The notes under the pieces are model-generated. The model did no database searches. It was not told the DNA's origin and was given only the letters and a program-made list of their open reading frames with translations. The translations under genes and the position numbers were made by a program. From NCBI RefSeq assembly GCF_043677095.1, contig NZ_JBHLJR010000005.1, forward strand, positions 186,001-250,000: a stretch of 64,000 nt of DNA. Reading direction: 5' to 3'. Positions 15,597 through 23,475 of the stretch are shown piece after piece. Source of the stretch: Natronococcus roseus (GTDB taxonomy: Archaea; Halobacteriota; Halobacteria; Halobacteriales; Natrialbaceae). The number at the start of each line of letters is the position of its first letter. Position 1 is the stretch's first letter.

Positions 15597-15938
15597 TCAC
15601 TCCCCGTCCCTCCGGAGCGTCCGTCGCCGTCGCTCGAACTCCTCCTCGGCGATGTCCCCGCGAGCGTAGCGTTCGCGGAGTTCCTCGAGCGCCCGGTCCG
15701 AGGTCCCGGTTCGGTCGCGTGCGGTCGAACCGCCGTCACGGCTCGCGGTCCAGGCGGCCGCGAGTGCGAGCAGACCGACCGCCAGCAGCGGCCAGAACAG
15801 CCAGCCCCAGCTTCCCCAGCCGCCCATCGTTCCGCCGTGGCCCTGCGCGACGGCGGTTCCCGTCATGCCGACGAGGACGGCGAGGGTCGCCACGAGCGCC
15901 GATACGGCCCGTCCGAACCGTTCGCGTGCGGTCGTCAT
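15597..15938 (-). CDS. SHOCT-domain membrane protein
   Basis: A 113-residue protein. It has an N-terminal signal-anchor (VSALVATLAVLVGMTGTAVA), a Gly/Trp-rich linker (GGTMGGWGSWGW), a second hydrophobic helix (LFWPLLAVGLLALAAAWTA) and a C-terminal SHOCT motif (LEELRERYARGDIAEEEFER). SHOCT is a short helix pair that mediates oligomerisation in many small envelope proteins. The frame is open further upstream, but ATG 15938 gives a proper signal anchor and is preceded by an AT-rich box inside an inverted repeat. It is likely to sit in the membrane with the tail in the cytoplasm. Function unknown; the neighbouring metal exporter suggests envelope stress. Confidence 0.75.
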   Translation of the reverse strand: MTTARERFGRAVSALVATLAVLVGMTGTAVAQGHGGTMGGWGSWGWLFWPLLAVGLLALAAAWTASRDGGSTARDRTGTSDRALEELRERYARGDIAEEEFERRRRTLRRDGE

Positions 15939-15947
15939 GGCTTGATC

Positions 15948-15994
15948 ACGTTCGAACGTACGATATTGTGGTGTATAGGCATAGTCGTACGTTC
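15948..15994. promoter_or_regulatory. inverted repeats in the SHOCT gene promoter
   Basis: ACGTTCGAACGT (15948-15959) is a perfect 12-bp palindrome just upstream of ATG 15938. GAACGTACGA (15954-15963) is repeated in inverted orientation as TCGTACGTTC (15985-15994), enclosing the AT-rich promoter core (complement of cgatattg). Two matched operators flanking a promoter suggest a dimeric regulator. Confidence 0.5.
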
Positions 15995-16149
15995 CCAGCA
16001 AGCCGGAAGTATCGAAGAAGCCGTCTTGAGGAGTGCTGATTACGGCGGAGCGAGAAGTCATCGCCGGCCGAAAGTCGGTTACGAACCCCACGTATTGCTC
16101 CATACATACAGATCTGTTATGTCCGACGAGCGCGTACCGTCGTTCGACG

Positions 16150-16578
16150 ATGAGCGACACTGCCGACGACGATCGAGCGCAGATCCGCGAACGGAAGAAA
16201 CGGGAACTGCAGCGTCGCCTCGAGAACGGCGGCGACCTGACCGAAGACGGAACGGAGACGCCGGCCGAGCCGATCGCGATCGAGGGGCAGGGACACCTCC
16301 AGGACGTCGTCGACAGCCACGACGTCGTCCTCGTCGACTGCTACGCCGACTGGTGTGGCCCCTGCAAGATGCTCGAGCCGACGATCGAGTCGCTGGCCGC
16401 CGAAACCGCCGCCGCCGTCGCGAAAGTCGACGTCGACGCCCATCAGCGGCTGGCCCAACAACTCGGCGCCCGGAGCATTCCGACCCTGGTGCTGTACGTC
16501 GACGGCGAACCGGTCGAGCGACTGCTCGGGGCGCAAGACCGGGCGACGCTCGAATCGCTGATCGAGCGACACGGTTAG
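16150..16578 (+). CDS. trxA: thioredoxin with acidic N-terminal extension
   Basis: A disulfide oxidoreductase of 142 residues. The active site is WCGPC (Trp68, Cys69, Cys72) in VVLVDCYADWCGPCKMLEPT, and the cis-Pro loop is present as ARSIPTLVLYVDGE. About 45 residues precede the thioredoxin fold (SDTADDDRAQIRERKKRELQ and onward), a charged extension seen in haloarchaeal thioredoxins of this type. I start at ATG 16150 because earlier in-frame starts would add a Cys-rich sequence unrelated to thioredoxin. Acts in the cytoplasm; the reductase partner is not in the window. It is followed at once by a MITE-like element. Confidence 0.88.
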   Translation: MSDTADDDRAQIRERKKRELQRRLENGGDLTEDGTETPAEPIAIEGQGHLQDVVDSHDVVLVDCYADWCGPCKMLEPTIESLAAETAAAVAKVDVDAHQRLAQQLGARSIPTLVLYVDGEPVERLLGAQDRATLESLIERHG

Positions 16579-16579
16579 C

Positions 16580-16663
16580 TATAGTAGACACTGAAAGTCA
16601 GTGCGCACCCGATCGCACGATGGCTGTATGGTCGGTGTGCAAACAGTTTCAGTTGCTACTATA
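16580..16663. mobile_element. 84-bp MITE-like imperfect palindrome
   Basis: TATAGTAG (16580-16587) is matched by CTACTATA (16656-16663). Beyond these 8-bp ends the similarity continues: the left arm reads TATAGTAGacACTGAAA and the reverse-complemented right arm reads TATAGTAGcaACTGAAA, and both arms then carry a TGCrCACC word. It lies between the trxA stop and the hemG promoter. Short palindromic elements like this are spread by transposases in trans; no coding capacity is present. Confidence 0.55.
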
Positions 16664-16738
16664 CTACCGGAGCGAGCGACCGCGTGACAGCGTCGGCTGC
16701 GTGACGATACACCGAAAAGGCTCCGCTCGAAAGGACGG

Positions 16739-18022
16739 ATGATGAAGGTCGGTATCGTCGGAGCTGGGATCTCGGGGCTCTCGCTCGTTCACGCGCTCGA
16801 GAAGCGAGACATCGACGTGACGGCGTTCGAGGCGCGCGAGGAACCCGGCGGAGTCGTACGAAGCCGACGCGTGGGTGACCACGTCGTCGAGCTGGGACCG
16901 CAGCGGCTCCGGCTGACGCCGGGGCTCGAGTCGATGGTCGACGACCTCGGGCTCCGCGATCGGCTGGAGTTCGGCGACGACGAGCAGCCGATCTACGTCT
17001 ATCACGACGGCGAGCTGAAGGTGGCACCGCTGTCGGTTCGCGAGGCGCTGACGACCGACCTGCTCACCCCAACCGGCAAGCTCCGGATGCTCCTCGAGCC
17101 CCTGACGGGGCCGCCGCGGCCGAACGAGACCGTCGACGGCTACCTGGTTCGAACGTTCGGGACGCAGGCGGCGCGACGGTACCTCGGACCGCTGTACAGC
17201 GGGCTGTACGGGACCGACCCTCGAGACATGCTCGTGGAGTACTCACTCGGGCGCGTCCTCGAGAAGGCCGGCATCGAGCGAAGCGTCCTCCTGTGGGTCG
17301 CCAGGAAGCTGCTCGAGGATCGCGACACCCCGCCGATGTGTACCTTCGAGGACGGACTGGGCGAGCTGACGAACGGCCTGTACGAGGCCCACGCCGACTC
17401 GATCCACCTCGAGACGCCCGTCGAATCGATCCGCGAGCGAGCGGACGGGTACGAACTCCACACCGCCGGCGGAAGCGAGCGCGTCGACGAGGTCGTCCTG
17501 ACGGCGCCCGCCGAGACCTGCGCCGAGTTGCTCGCGCCGGTCGATTCCGGCCTGGAGGCGACGCTGCGCCGGTTCAACTACAACCCGATCGGGATGGTCT
17601 TTCTCGAGTCTGCGTTCGACGGCACCGGGATCGGGACGCTCGTCCCGCCGGGGTCGGACGTCCGGATCAGCGGGCTGACCTGGAACTCGAGCTTCCTCGA
17701 CCGGGACGGGCTCTTCACGTGCTACATCGACCCGCTGAGCTACCCGGCGCTCGCCGAGGCCGACGACGAGGAGCTGGGTCGGGTCGGCGCCGCCGAGTTC
17801 GAGCGCATCACCGGCGCCCCGGCGACGCCGATCCACGTCCACCGCTGGGAGCCCGGGATGCCGGCGTACGACCGCTCGTGGACGGCGACCGACGACCTCG
17901 AGCTTCCCGACGGGATCCACCTCTGTACGAACTTCGTCGGCCGACCCGGAATTCCCGGACGCATCCGAACCGCGACGGCGATCGCCGACGAGCTCGCCGG
18001 CGAGGCGACACCCGTCGAATGA
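16739..18022 (+). CDS. hemG: protoporphyrinogen oxidase
   Basis: FAD-dependent oxidation of protoporphyrinogen IX to protoporphyrin IX, the step before ferrochelatase. The 427-residue protein opens with the dinucleotide-binding motif VGIVGAGISGLSLVHALEKR and has EARE at the end of the second strand. The GGVVRS element follows, then the C-terminal FAD-contact segment CTNFVGRPGIPGRIRTATA. These are the signatures of the HemY-type enzyme (PPOX). It is followed 89 bp later by ferrochelatase, the next enzyme of the pathway, which strongly supports the assignment. Two ATGs in tandem (16739, 16742) are equivalent starts. The symbol hemG is used for function; by structure it is the HemY type. Confidence 0.9.
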   Translation: MMKVGIVGAGISGLSLVHALEKRDIDVTAFEAREEPGGVVRSRRVGDHVVELGPQRLRLTPGLESMVDDLGLRDRLEFGDDEQPIYVYHDGELKVAPLSVREALTTDLLTPTGKLRMLLEPLTGPPRPNETVDGYLVRTFGTQAARRYLGPLYSGLYGTDPRDMLVEYSLGRVLEKAGIERSVLLWVARKLLEDRDTPPMCTFEDGLGELTNGLYEAHADSIHLETPVESIRERADGYELHTAGGSERVDEVVLTAPAETCAELLAPVDSGLEATLRRFNYNPIGMVFLESAFDGTGIGTLVPPGSDVRISGLTWNSSFLDRDGLFTCYIDPLSYPALAEADDEELGRVGAAEFERITGAPATPIHVHRWEPGMPAYDRSWTATDDLELPDGIHLCTNFVGRPGIPGRIRTATAIADELAGEATPVE

Positions 18023-18111
18023 GGGGTCGATCCGGGCGTGAGGGGATCCAGCGGGCGTCCGCGGGTTCCGGCTTCGAAGTGCCTATACCGGCACCGTCCT
18101 AACGGCCGGCT

Positions 18112-19173
18112 ATGACAACCGGCGTCGTCCTGCTGAACTTCGGCGAACCGGCCGCACCGGACCGCGACGCGGTGCTCGAGTACCTCACCCGGATCTTCTT
18201 CGACAACGCTGATCTGGAGGAGGCCGACTCCGAGGAGGCCGCCCGGGAGCGCTCGCGGGAGCTGGCCGAGCGACGGCTGCCGAGCCTGATGGAGGAGTAC
18301 GAGGAGATCGGCGGCTCGCCGCTGCAGGAGCAGGCGGGCACCCAGGCCGACGCCCTCGAGGACGCCCTGACCGAGCGGGGCCACGAGGTCGAGCTCTACC
18401 ACGCGATGCAGTTCATGGAGCCGCTGATCACCGACCTCCCGGCCACGCTGGCCGACGACGGGATCGACTCGGTCGTCGCCGTCCCGATCTACCCGCTGTG
18501 TGGTCCCTCGACGACGGTCTCAGCGATCGACTCGCTCGAGTCGGCGATCGAGGACCGCGAGGAGTACGAGCCGGAGTTCACGGCGATTACCGGCTGGCAC
18601 CGGGTCCCCGCCTACAACCGACTCCGGGCCGAGGGAATCCGCGGGTTCGTCGAGGAGGAGGGCGTCGACCTCCAGGACCCCGACACCGCGTTCGTCTTCT
18701 CGGCACACGGAACCCCGAAGAAGTACCTCGAGGAGGGGAGCCGGTACGACCAGTACGTCGAGGAACACGCGTCGGCGATCGCCGACATGATCGGGATCGA
18801 CGACTACGAGATCGGCTACCAGAACCACGCCAACCGGGGGATCGAGTGGACCGAGCCCGAGACCGAAGACGTCGTCGAGGGCCTCGAGGATGAGGCCGAA
18901 CGCGTCGTCGTCGAGCCGATGAGCTTCATGCACGAGCAGTCCGAGACGCTCGTCGAACTCGATATCGACCTGCGCGAGGACGCCGCCGACGTCGGCCTCG
19001 AGCTCCACCGGGTTCCGGTTCCCCACGACGATCCGCGGTTCGCGACGCTGCTCGCCGACACCGTCGAGCCGTTCCTCTCGGGCTTCGAGCCGTCGTACTA
19101 CCAGCTCCGGCAGTGCGAGTGTCGGCCCGAGCCGGGCACGTACTGTTACAACGCGGGACTGCCGCCGCATTGA
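18112..19173 (+). CDS. hemH: ferrochelatase, stop codon supplied by an IS element
   Basis: Inserts Fe2+ into protoporphyrin IX. The 353-residue protein has the catalytic His in FSAHGTPKKY (His199) and the acidic metal path HEQSETLVELD (Glu275, Glu278). Its C-terminus carries three close Cys (Cys335, Cys337, Cys345 in QCECRPEPGTYCYN), reminiscent of the [2Fe-2S] cysteines of some ferrochelatases, although four ligands would be needed. A TATA-like box (gcctataccgg, about 18079-18089) is at the leaderless distance from ATG 18112. The stop TGA (19171-19173) belongs to the right end of the IS1341-type element. Excising the element restores CAG TAG in the same frame, so the ancestral protein ended GLPPQ and now ends GLPPH. 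Confidence 0.93.
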   Translation: MTTGVVLLNFGEPAAPDRDAVLEYLTRIFFDNADLEEADSEEAARERSRELAERRLPSLMEEYEEIGGSPLQEQAGTQADALEDALTERGHEVELYHAMQFMEPLITDLPATLADDGIDSVVAVPIYPLCGPSTTVSAIDSLESAIEDREEYEPEFTAITGWHRVPAYNRLRAEGIRGFVEEEGVDLQDPDTAFVFSAHGTPKKYLEEGSRYDQYVEEHASAIADMIGIDDYEIGYQNHANRGIEWTEPETEDVVEGLEDEAERVVVEPMSFMHEQSETLVELDIDLREDAADVGLELHRVPVPHDDPRFATLLADTVEPFLSGFEPSYYQLRQCECRPEPGTYCYNAGLPPH

Positions 19174-19221
19174 CCTCCTCCCACGACTGAAGTCGTGGGA
19201 TTCCTCCGTCGGGATGTCGGA

Positions 19222-20592
19222 TTATGCCGACTCCACGGAGGCAACTTTTCCCACCGTACGGCGGGTACTCCGGTCTGTGTGATCTTCTTTGGGACTTGCC
19301 CTCGCGGGAGAGTATGATCTCTCTGACCAGTCGTGGTCGTCCCACTCGAAGCACACGGGCTGGGCCATCAGCCCGGCTTTCATACCAGTCTCGCGTTCGA
19401 GGAACAGTTGACTCGCCTTTAGATCGGCGTGTCCCTCAAACCTACAAACACAGCGGAACAAGTCGCCGTTCCGCTCCGTCTCTTCACGTTCGCCACACTC
19501 TGGACACTCTTGGGTCGTCCACGACTCGGATTCTTCGACAACCTCGATCCCATACTCTTCACAGACACAGTCGAGGCGGTCGATGAACCGACGGTACGCC
19601 CAGAAATTGTGCGTCTTTGCGTTTACCTCAGGCATCCAGTGCGTCTTCAACACATCTTTGATGTCGCCGACATACACGGTTGAAACGCCCTCGTCGTACA
19701 GGCGCTCGACGAGGTCGCGGACGAGTGCGTCTTAGGCGTGGTCACGACGCCCGTACATCGTATCGTACAAGTGGTCAATCCGCTCACTTGTTCGCCGCTG
19801 GTCGTCGATTTTCGCCTGCAACTCTGCGATTCGTTCGGTCGTTTCACGGAACCGTTCGAACGGATGGGAGCCGCAGTACAGGTATTGTGAACCGGTTGCC
19901 GTAGTGCAGGCGACGAGGTTGTTGGCACCGATGTCCAGAGCGGCTGTTTCATCAGCCAGTGGAGTTGCCCGTGCATCATCAGAAACAGTCACGGGCTGCG
20001 AAGCTCTGAAGGTGCTGTCGGTCTCGTCGTACCACAGGTCCAACCGGCCCTGTTTTTCGTACTCGGGCCAGTTCGGCTCACCAGCGAGTTCCAGTCGGAG
20101 ACGCCCAGTGTGATCGTACCGGTCTTTCAACTTGGACCCGACCAGTATTTCGAGCCGGGATCGCTCGCCCCATTCGACAGTGTACGACGTGTTGCGGATG
20201 ACAGTGTGGAGTTTTCGACCATCATCTTTGTTGCCCCAGAACCCCGGTGGAGTGGGGTTATCCGTGATCGAGGTATCGGAGTCGTCGTGGTATTTCTTCT
20301 TGTTTTCGAAGAAGCCGCGCCACGCTTCGCTGTTTTTGCGAATCACTTGTTGGGCGGTGGACGCGCCGAGAATATCTTTGTATTTCCCTTCGAGACTGCC
20401 GGTGTCAGCGTCCCACACGTCTTCATTCTCGTATCCGACTTCGTCTTCGTATCGGATGAGGCGTTCGTAGTTGGTTTCGTTCCAGAGTGCGGCAGACGCA
20501 TCCAACAGGTCCCGTAGCAGTTGCTCTCCAGTAGGTGAGAGCGGGCGTACGGCGAACGTGTTGGTGCGCTTCATCGCTGTTCTCTCATTCAC
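19222..20592 (-). pseudogene. tnpB: tnpB with an in-frame nonsense codon
   Basis: An RNA-guided nuclease gene of the TnpB (IS1341) type. The two open stretches, 20592-19732 and 19731-19222, are in the same frame and are separated only by TAA at 19732-19734. Reading through gives RRDHA-stop-DALVRDLVERLYDE, a continuous TnpB helix, so a single base change is enough to explain the break. Catalytic landmarks are retained: RuvC Asp in AALDIGANNLVA, Glu in VVEESESWT, zinc-ribbon CPECG with CVC, and the last Asp in EGHADLKASQ. The likely start is ATG 20574 (MKRTNTFAVRP); full length would be about 450 residues. It could still make a truncated protein. Confidence 0.85.
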
Positions 20593-20630
20593 CCTACAGA
20601 TATAAATATCTATGTTTTATCTATTACGTT

Positions 20631-20768
20631 ATGACCAACAACATCCACATCGAGGTCGACGACGACGAGCAGTATGAGAAAATGCAGCGGCTCAAGGACA
20701 AGCACGGACTGACGTGGAAGGGATTGCTGGTACAGGGTATGAAGCGGATCGAAGAAGATGATCTGTAG
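20631..20768 (+). CDS. small IS-borne protein (45 aa), divergent from tnpB
   Basis: ATG 20631 to TAG 20768 encodes MTNNIHIEVDDDEQYEKMQR and then LKDKHGLTWKGLLVQGMKRIEEDDL. A beta-strand followed by two helices suggests a ribbon-helix-helix or antitoxin-like DNA-binding fold (inference). It lies inside the IS boundaries, between tnpB and the left end, on the opposite strand. The AT-rich stretch tataaatatctatg (about 20601-20614) is the shared promoter. Similar short frames are a recurrent companion of haloarchaeal IS1341-type tnpB genes as far as I know. A regulator of the element is plausible but unproven. Confidence 0.65.
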   Translation: MTNNIHIEVDDDEQYEKMQRLKDKHGLTWKGLLVQGMKRIEEDDL

Positions 20769-20861
20769 CGTGGGACATCCCGCAGGCGGATACCGTGGTT
20801 TGATTCAGCAGTGACGGATTCACCCCACGACTAAAGTCGTGGGCTCTCTCCTGCGTTCTCT

Positions 20862-21078
20862 GTAGGACTCGCTCGAGTACTGCTATCGAGTCCGAGAGTC
20901 GCCGGTTTCCAAGGAGTCCGGTTGGAACGTGGGACCGAGCTCACAGTCGTTCGTTGCCCAAGCGGGTCAGGAGACGTGCAGGATCCCTCGCGTCCGGGAG
21001 TAGTAGCGTCCCTCTTTCGAGTGGCGGTCGGTGAGTACAGGAGAACGCCCATCAGCCATGCCGTTGTAGCTCGACGAG
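20862..21078. other. gap between the IS left end and the HAD gene
   Basis: This 217-bp stretch is the original hemH downstream region. It begins GTAG, the plus-strand form of the IS target whose TAG was the ancestral hemH stop. No coding frame is convincing and I see no strong terminator; the HAD promoter should lie in the last 60 bp. Confidence 0.4.
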
Positions 21079-21681
21079 ATGACAACGAGGGCGATACTCT
21101 TCGACCTCGACGGAACGCTGCTCGAGTGGCGCCGCGGCTATCGCGAGATCCTGGCTGAGACGTTCGAAACGGTGGCAAGCGAGGTACGAGCGGAGTGGAT
21201 CGAGCAGTACAACGACGCCTTCTACGAGTCGTTCGAGGCCCACGAGCCGAATCCGGTGAGGCGAGCGTTCGCCAGCGTCACCGGCTGTTCGAGGGCGGAT
21301 CAACTCACCGAAGAACTTCGTCGGCGGGAGGCTCGTGCCTGTACTCCTCCGGAGGGAGCGCACCGCGACCTCGAGAGACTGTCGGCAGACGACTCGCTCG
21401 GCGTACTCACGAACGGCGTCCCCGAGTGGCAGCGGTACAAACTCCGCGAGCACGATCTCGAGCAGTACTTCGACGCGGTCGTGGCGTCCTACGAGGCCGG
21501 CGCGCACAAACCGAACGCGGCCCCGTATCGGGCCGCCGAACGGCGTCTTCCGGCCGATGCCTACGCGATGATCGGGGATGACGAGACGGATACCGACGGC
21601 GCCAGAAACGTCGGGTGGACGGCGTATCGGTACGATGGCGGCGGGTTCGGAGACGTCCCCGCCGTACTCGAGCGAGAGTGA
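21079..21681 (+). CDS. HAD-superfamily hydrolase
   Basis: A phosphatase-like protein of 200 residues. Motif I is ILFDLDGTLLEW (nucleophile Asp9 or so, second Asp two residues on), motif II LGVLTNGVPEW, motif III Lys in GAHKPNAAPY and motif IV MIGDDETDTDGA. The helical cap between about 20 and 90 places it in subfamily I. The phosphorylated substrate cannot be read from sequence. It sits between hemH (now separated by the IS) and the convergent hemE; conservation of this neighbourhood might hint at a phosphatase linked to tetrapyrrole synthesis, which is speculative. ATG 21079 begins the first strand. Confidence 0.85.
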   Translation: MTTRAILFDLDGTLLEWRRGYREILAETFETVASEVRAEWIEQYNDAFYESFEAHEPNPVRRAFASVTGCSRADQLTEELRRREARACTPPEGAHRDLERLSADDSLGVLTNGVPEWQRYKLREHDLEQYFDAVVASYEAGAHKPNAAPYRAAERRLPADAYAMIGDDETDTDGARNVGWTAYRYDGGGFGDVPAVLERE

Positions 21682-21780
21682 TCGATCGGAGATCTACGGG
21701 CGGACGGCGGTTGGGTCGTCGATCCGCGAGTTCCGATCCCGAGGGTGGCTTCCGTATCACCCTCGATCTCGGGACGTCCG

Positions 21781-22794
21781 CTACTTTTCGCGCGAGACCG
21801 ATTTCGCCGCCTCGAAGAACGCCTCGACGTTCTCGACGGGGACGTCGCGGTCGACGCCGTGGCCCAGGTTCAGAATGTGCCCCGCGTCGCCTGCGGCCGC
21901 GATAACGTCTCGAGTCCGCTCCCTGACGTTCTCGGGGTCGCCGTATAGCAACGCCGGGTCGAGGTTCCCCTGGATCGCCACGTCGCCGAGTTCCTCCCGG
22001 GCCTCCTCGAGTTCGACCGTCCAGTCGAGGCTGACCACGTCCGCGCCGGTGTCCTCGAGCAGGTCGAGGTTGCCGCTGACGTTGCGGACGAAGACGATCG
22101 TGGGGACGTCGACCGCGTCGACGATCTCTCGGTGAAGGGGGAGGAGGAATCGCCGGTAGTCCGCGGGGGAGAGCAGCCCGCCGTAGGTGTCGAACAGCTG
22201 GATCGCGTCCGCACCCGATTCGACCTGGAAACGGACGTAGTCGACGATGATGTCGGTAAACGCCCGGAGCAGGCGCTCGAACGCCTCCGGGTGCTCCGCG
22301 CGCAATCGGCGGACGTCCATGAACGACCGCGAGGGGGTTCCCTCGCAGACGTAGGCCGCGAGCGTGAACGGCCCTCCGGTAAATCCCAGCACCGCCGCTT
22401 GCTCGCCGAGTTCGTCGCTCAGTCGCTCGAGGAGCTCGCCGACGTACCACAGTTCCTCCTCGACGTCGCCCCGTTCTCTCTGGGTGTCGGCCGGGGACTC
22501 GACGGGGTTCTCGACGACCGGGCCGACGCCGGACTCGAGGTGATACGAGAAGCCGAGCGGCTCGAGGACGGTGAGAATGTCCGAGTACATGACGATGCCG
22601 TCGGGCCGAAACCGCTCCCAGGGCTGGAGGGTGATCTCGGTCGCGATTTCGGGCGTCGAGATCGCCTCGAGAAACGAGTAGTCCTCGCGTAGTTCGCGAT
22701 ACTCCGGGAGATACCGACCTGCCTGTCGCATCATCCACACCGGCGGGCGTTCGGTCCGCTCGCCACGTGCCGCCCGGAGGAATAGCTCTTCCAT
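21781..22794 (-). CDS. hemE: uroporphyrinogen decarboxylase
   Basis: Decarboxylates uroporphyrinogen III to coproporphyrinogen III. The 337-residue protein begins MEELFLRAARGER and contains PPVWMMRQAGRYLPEYRELR (the signature substrate-binding loop), then FSDIL-like MYSDILTVLEPLG with the catalytic Asp, and GFTGGPFTLAAYV, IQLFDTYGGLLSPADY and the C-terminal NLGHGVDRDVPVENV. I start at ATG 22794 because the longer open frame to 22995 adds an Arg-rich sequence foreign to the family. With hemG and hemH 3-6 kb away it forms a haem gene neighbourhood. It is convergent with the HAD gene. Confidence 0.93.
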   Translation of the reverse strand: MEELFLRAARGERTERPPVWMMRQAGRYLPEYRELREDYSFLEAISTPEIATEITLQPWERFRPDGIVMYSDILTVLEPLGFSYHLESGVGPVVENPVESPADTQRERGDVEEELWYVGELLERLSDELGEQAAVLGFTGGPFTLAAYVCEGTPSRSFMDVRRLRAEHPEAFERLLRAFTDIIVDYVRFQVESGADAIQLFDTYGGLLSPADYRRFLLPLHREIVDAVDVPTIVFVRNVSGNLDLLEDTGADVVSLDWTVELEEAREELGDVAIQGNLDPALLYGDPENVRERTRDVIAAAGDAGHILNLGHGVDRDVPVENVEAFFEAAKSVSREK

Positions 22795-22898
22795 GACTGG
22801 AAGTTGGGTTCTCGAGCGCCTAATAGTTGCGAAACAGGGCGATGGCGCCCCTTCGAGACGCGTCGCTCGGCAGTCGCGTGTCGTCGAGCGAGGGGCGG

Positions 22899-23423
22899 TC
22901 AGTCGGCGCCCGCGGAGGTGGTTCCGGAGGCGGCACGCTGGCTGCGCCAGACGCCCTGGACGTAGGCGCCGACGAACATCCCCGCCAGCGCCCACAGGAT
23001 CGTGACGTTGCCGACGCCGAGGCTGGCGTAGGCCGCGCCGGGACAGATCCCCGAGAGGCCCCAGCCGACGCCGAAGATTCCGCCGCCGATCAGGACGTTG
23101 CGGTCGAACGACTTCAGCCGACGGCCGTAGGCGGCTCCGGTCAGCGGCGCCCGCTCGCGGAGTCGCGGCACGAGCGTGAACGCCAGGCCGGAGACGACCG
23201 CCGCGCCGCCCATGACGAATAGCAGTCCGAAGTCCTCGAACTGCAGGAAGTTCAGGACGACCTCGGGGCGGGCCATGTGGCTGAAGCCGAGCCCGAAGCC
23301 GAAGATCAGGCCGCCGACGAAGATCAGCGGCATGAACAGGGGACGTCGGTCTCCGCTCACGGGTCGATCGCTCACGGCCCCCGCCGGTCGCCGTTCGCTA
23401 TTCGAGGATTCGCTTCCGCTCAT
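22899..23423 (-). CDS. YeeE/YedE-family (DUF6691-like) membrane protein, second copy
   Basis: A 174-residue membrane protein with about four helices. Family signatures are FGFGLGFSHMARPEVVLNFLQ, FVMGGAAVVSGLAF and the second-half GGGIFGVGWGLSGICPGAAY with a conserved Cys in the channel. YeeE/YedE proteins carry thiosulfate or related sulfur compounds; small paired forms (PmpA/PmpB) occur as two genes, as here. It is the last gene of the operon with the rhodanese-MBL protein and the other YeeE/YedE gene. The first 28 residues are hydrophilic. The exact sulfur species carried is unknown. Confidence 0.85.
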   Translation of the reverse strand: MSGSESSNSERRPAGAVSDRPVSGDRRPLFMPLIFVGGLIFGFGLGFSHMARPEVVLNFLQFEDFGLLFVMGGAAVVSGLAFTLVPRLRERAPLTGAAYGRRLKSFDRNVLIGGGIFGVGWGLSGICPGAAYASLGVGNVTILWALAGMFVGAYVQGVWRSQRAASGTTSAGAD

Positions 23424-23475
23424 CCTCGCAATCCTCCCCGTTCGCGTTTCCGAGATTCTCGCCCGAGAATCTCGC

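Larger units (their letters stand above)
19170..20861 (-). mobile_element. IS1341-type (IS200/IS605 group) element, tnpB only
   Basis: A 1692-bp element oriented with tnpB on the minus strand. Read that way, the left end starts AGAGA after a CTAC target (20862-20865) and the right end finishes GAGGTCAA (19170-19177). These cut sites resemble the TTAC and TCAA cleavage sites known for IS608. Each end has a 9-bp stem with a 2-base loop: CCCACGACT/AGTCGTGGG at 19180-19199 and at 20824-20843. No Y1 transposase gene (tnpA) is present, so movement would need TnpA in trans. The boundaries are supported by the reconstructed hemH stop codon. Confidence 0.85.
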
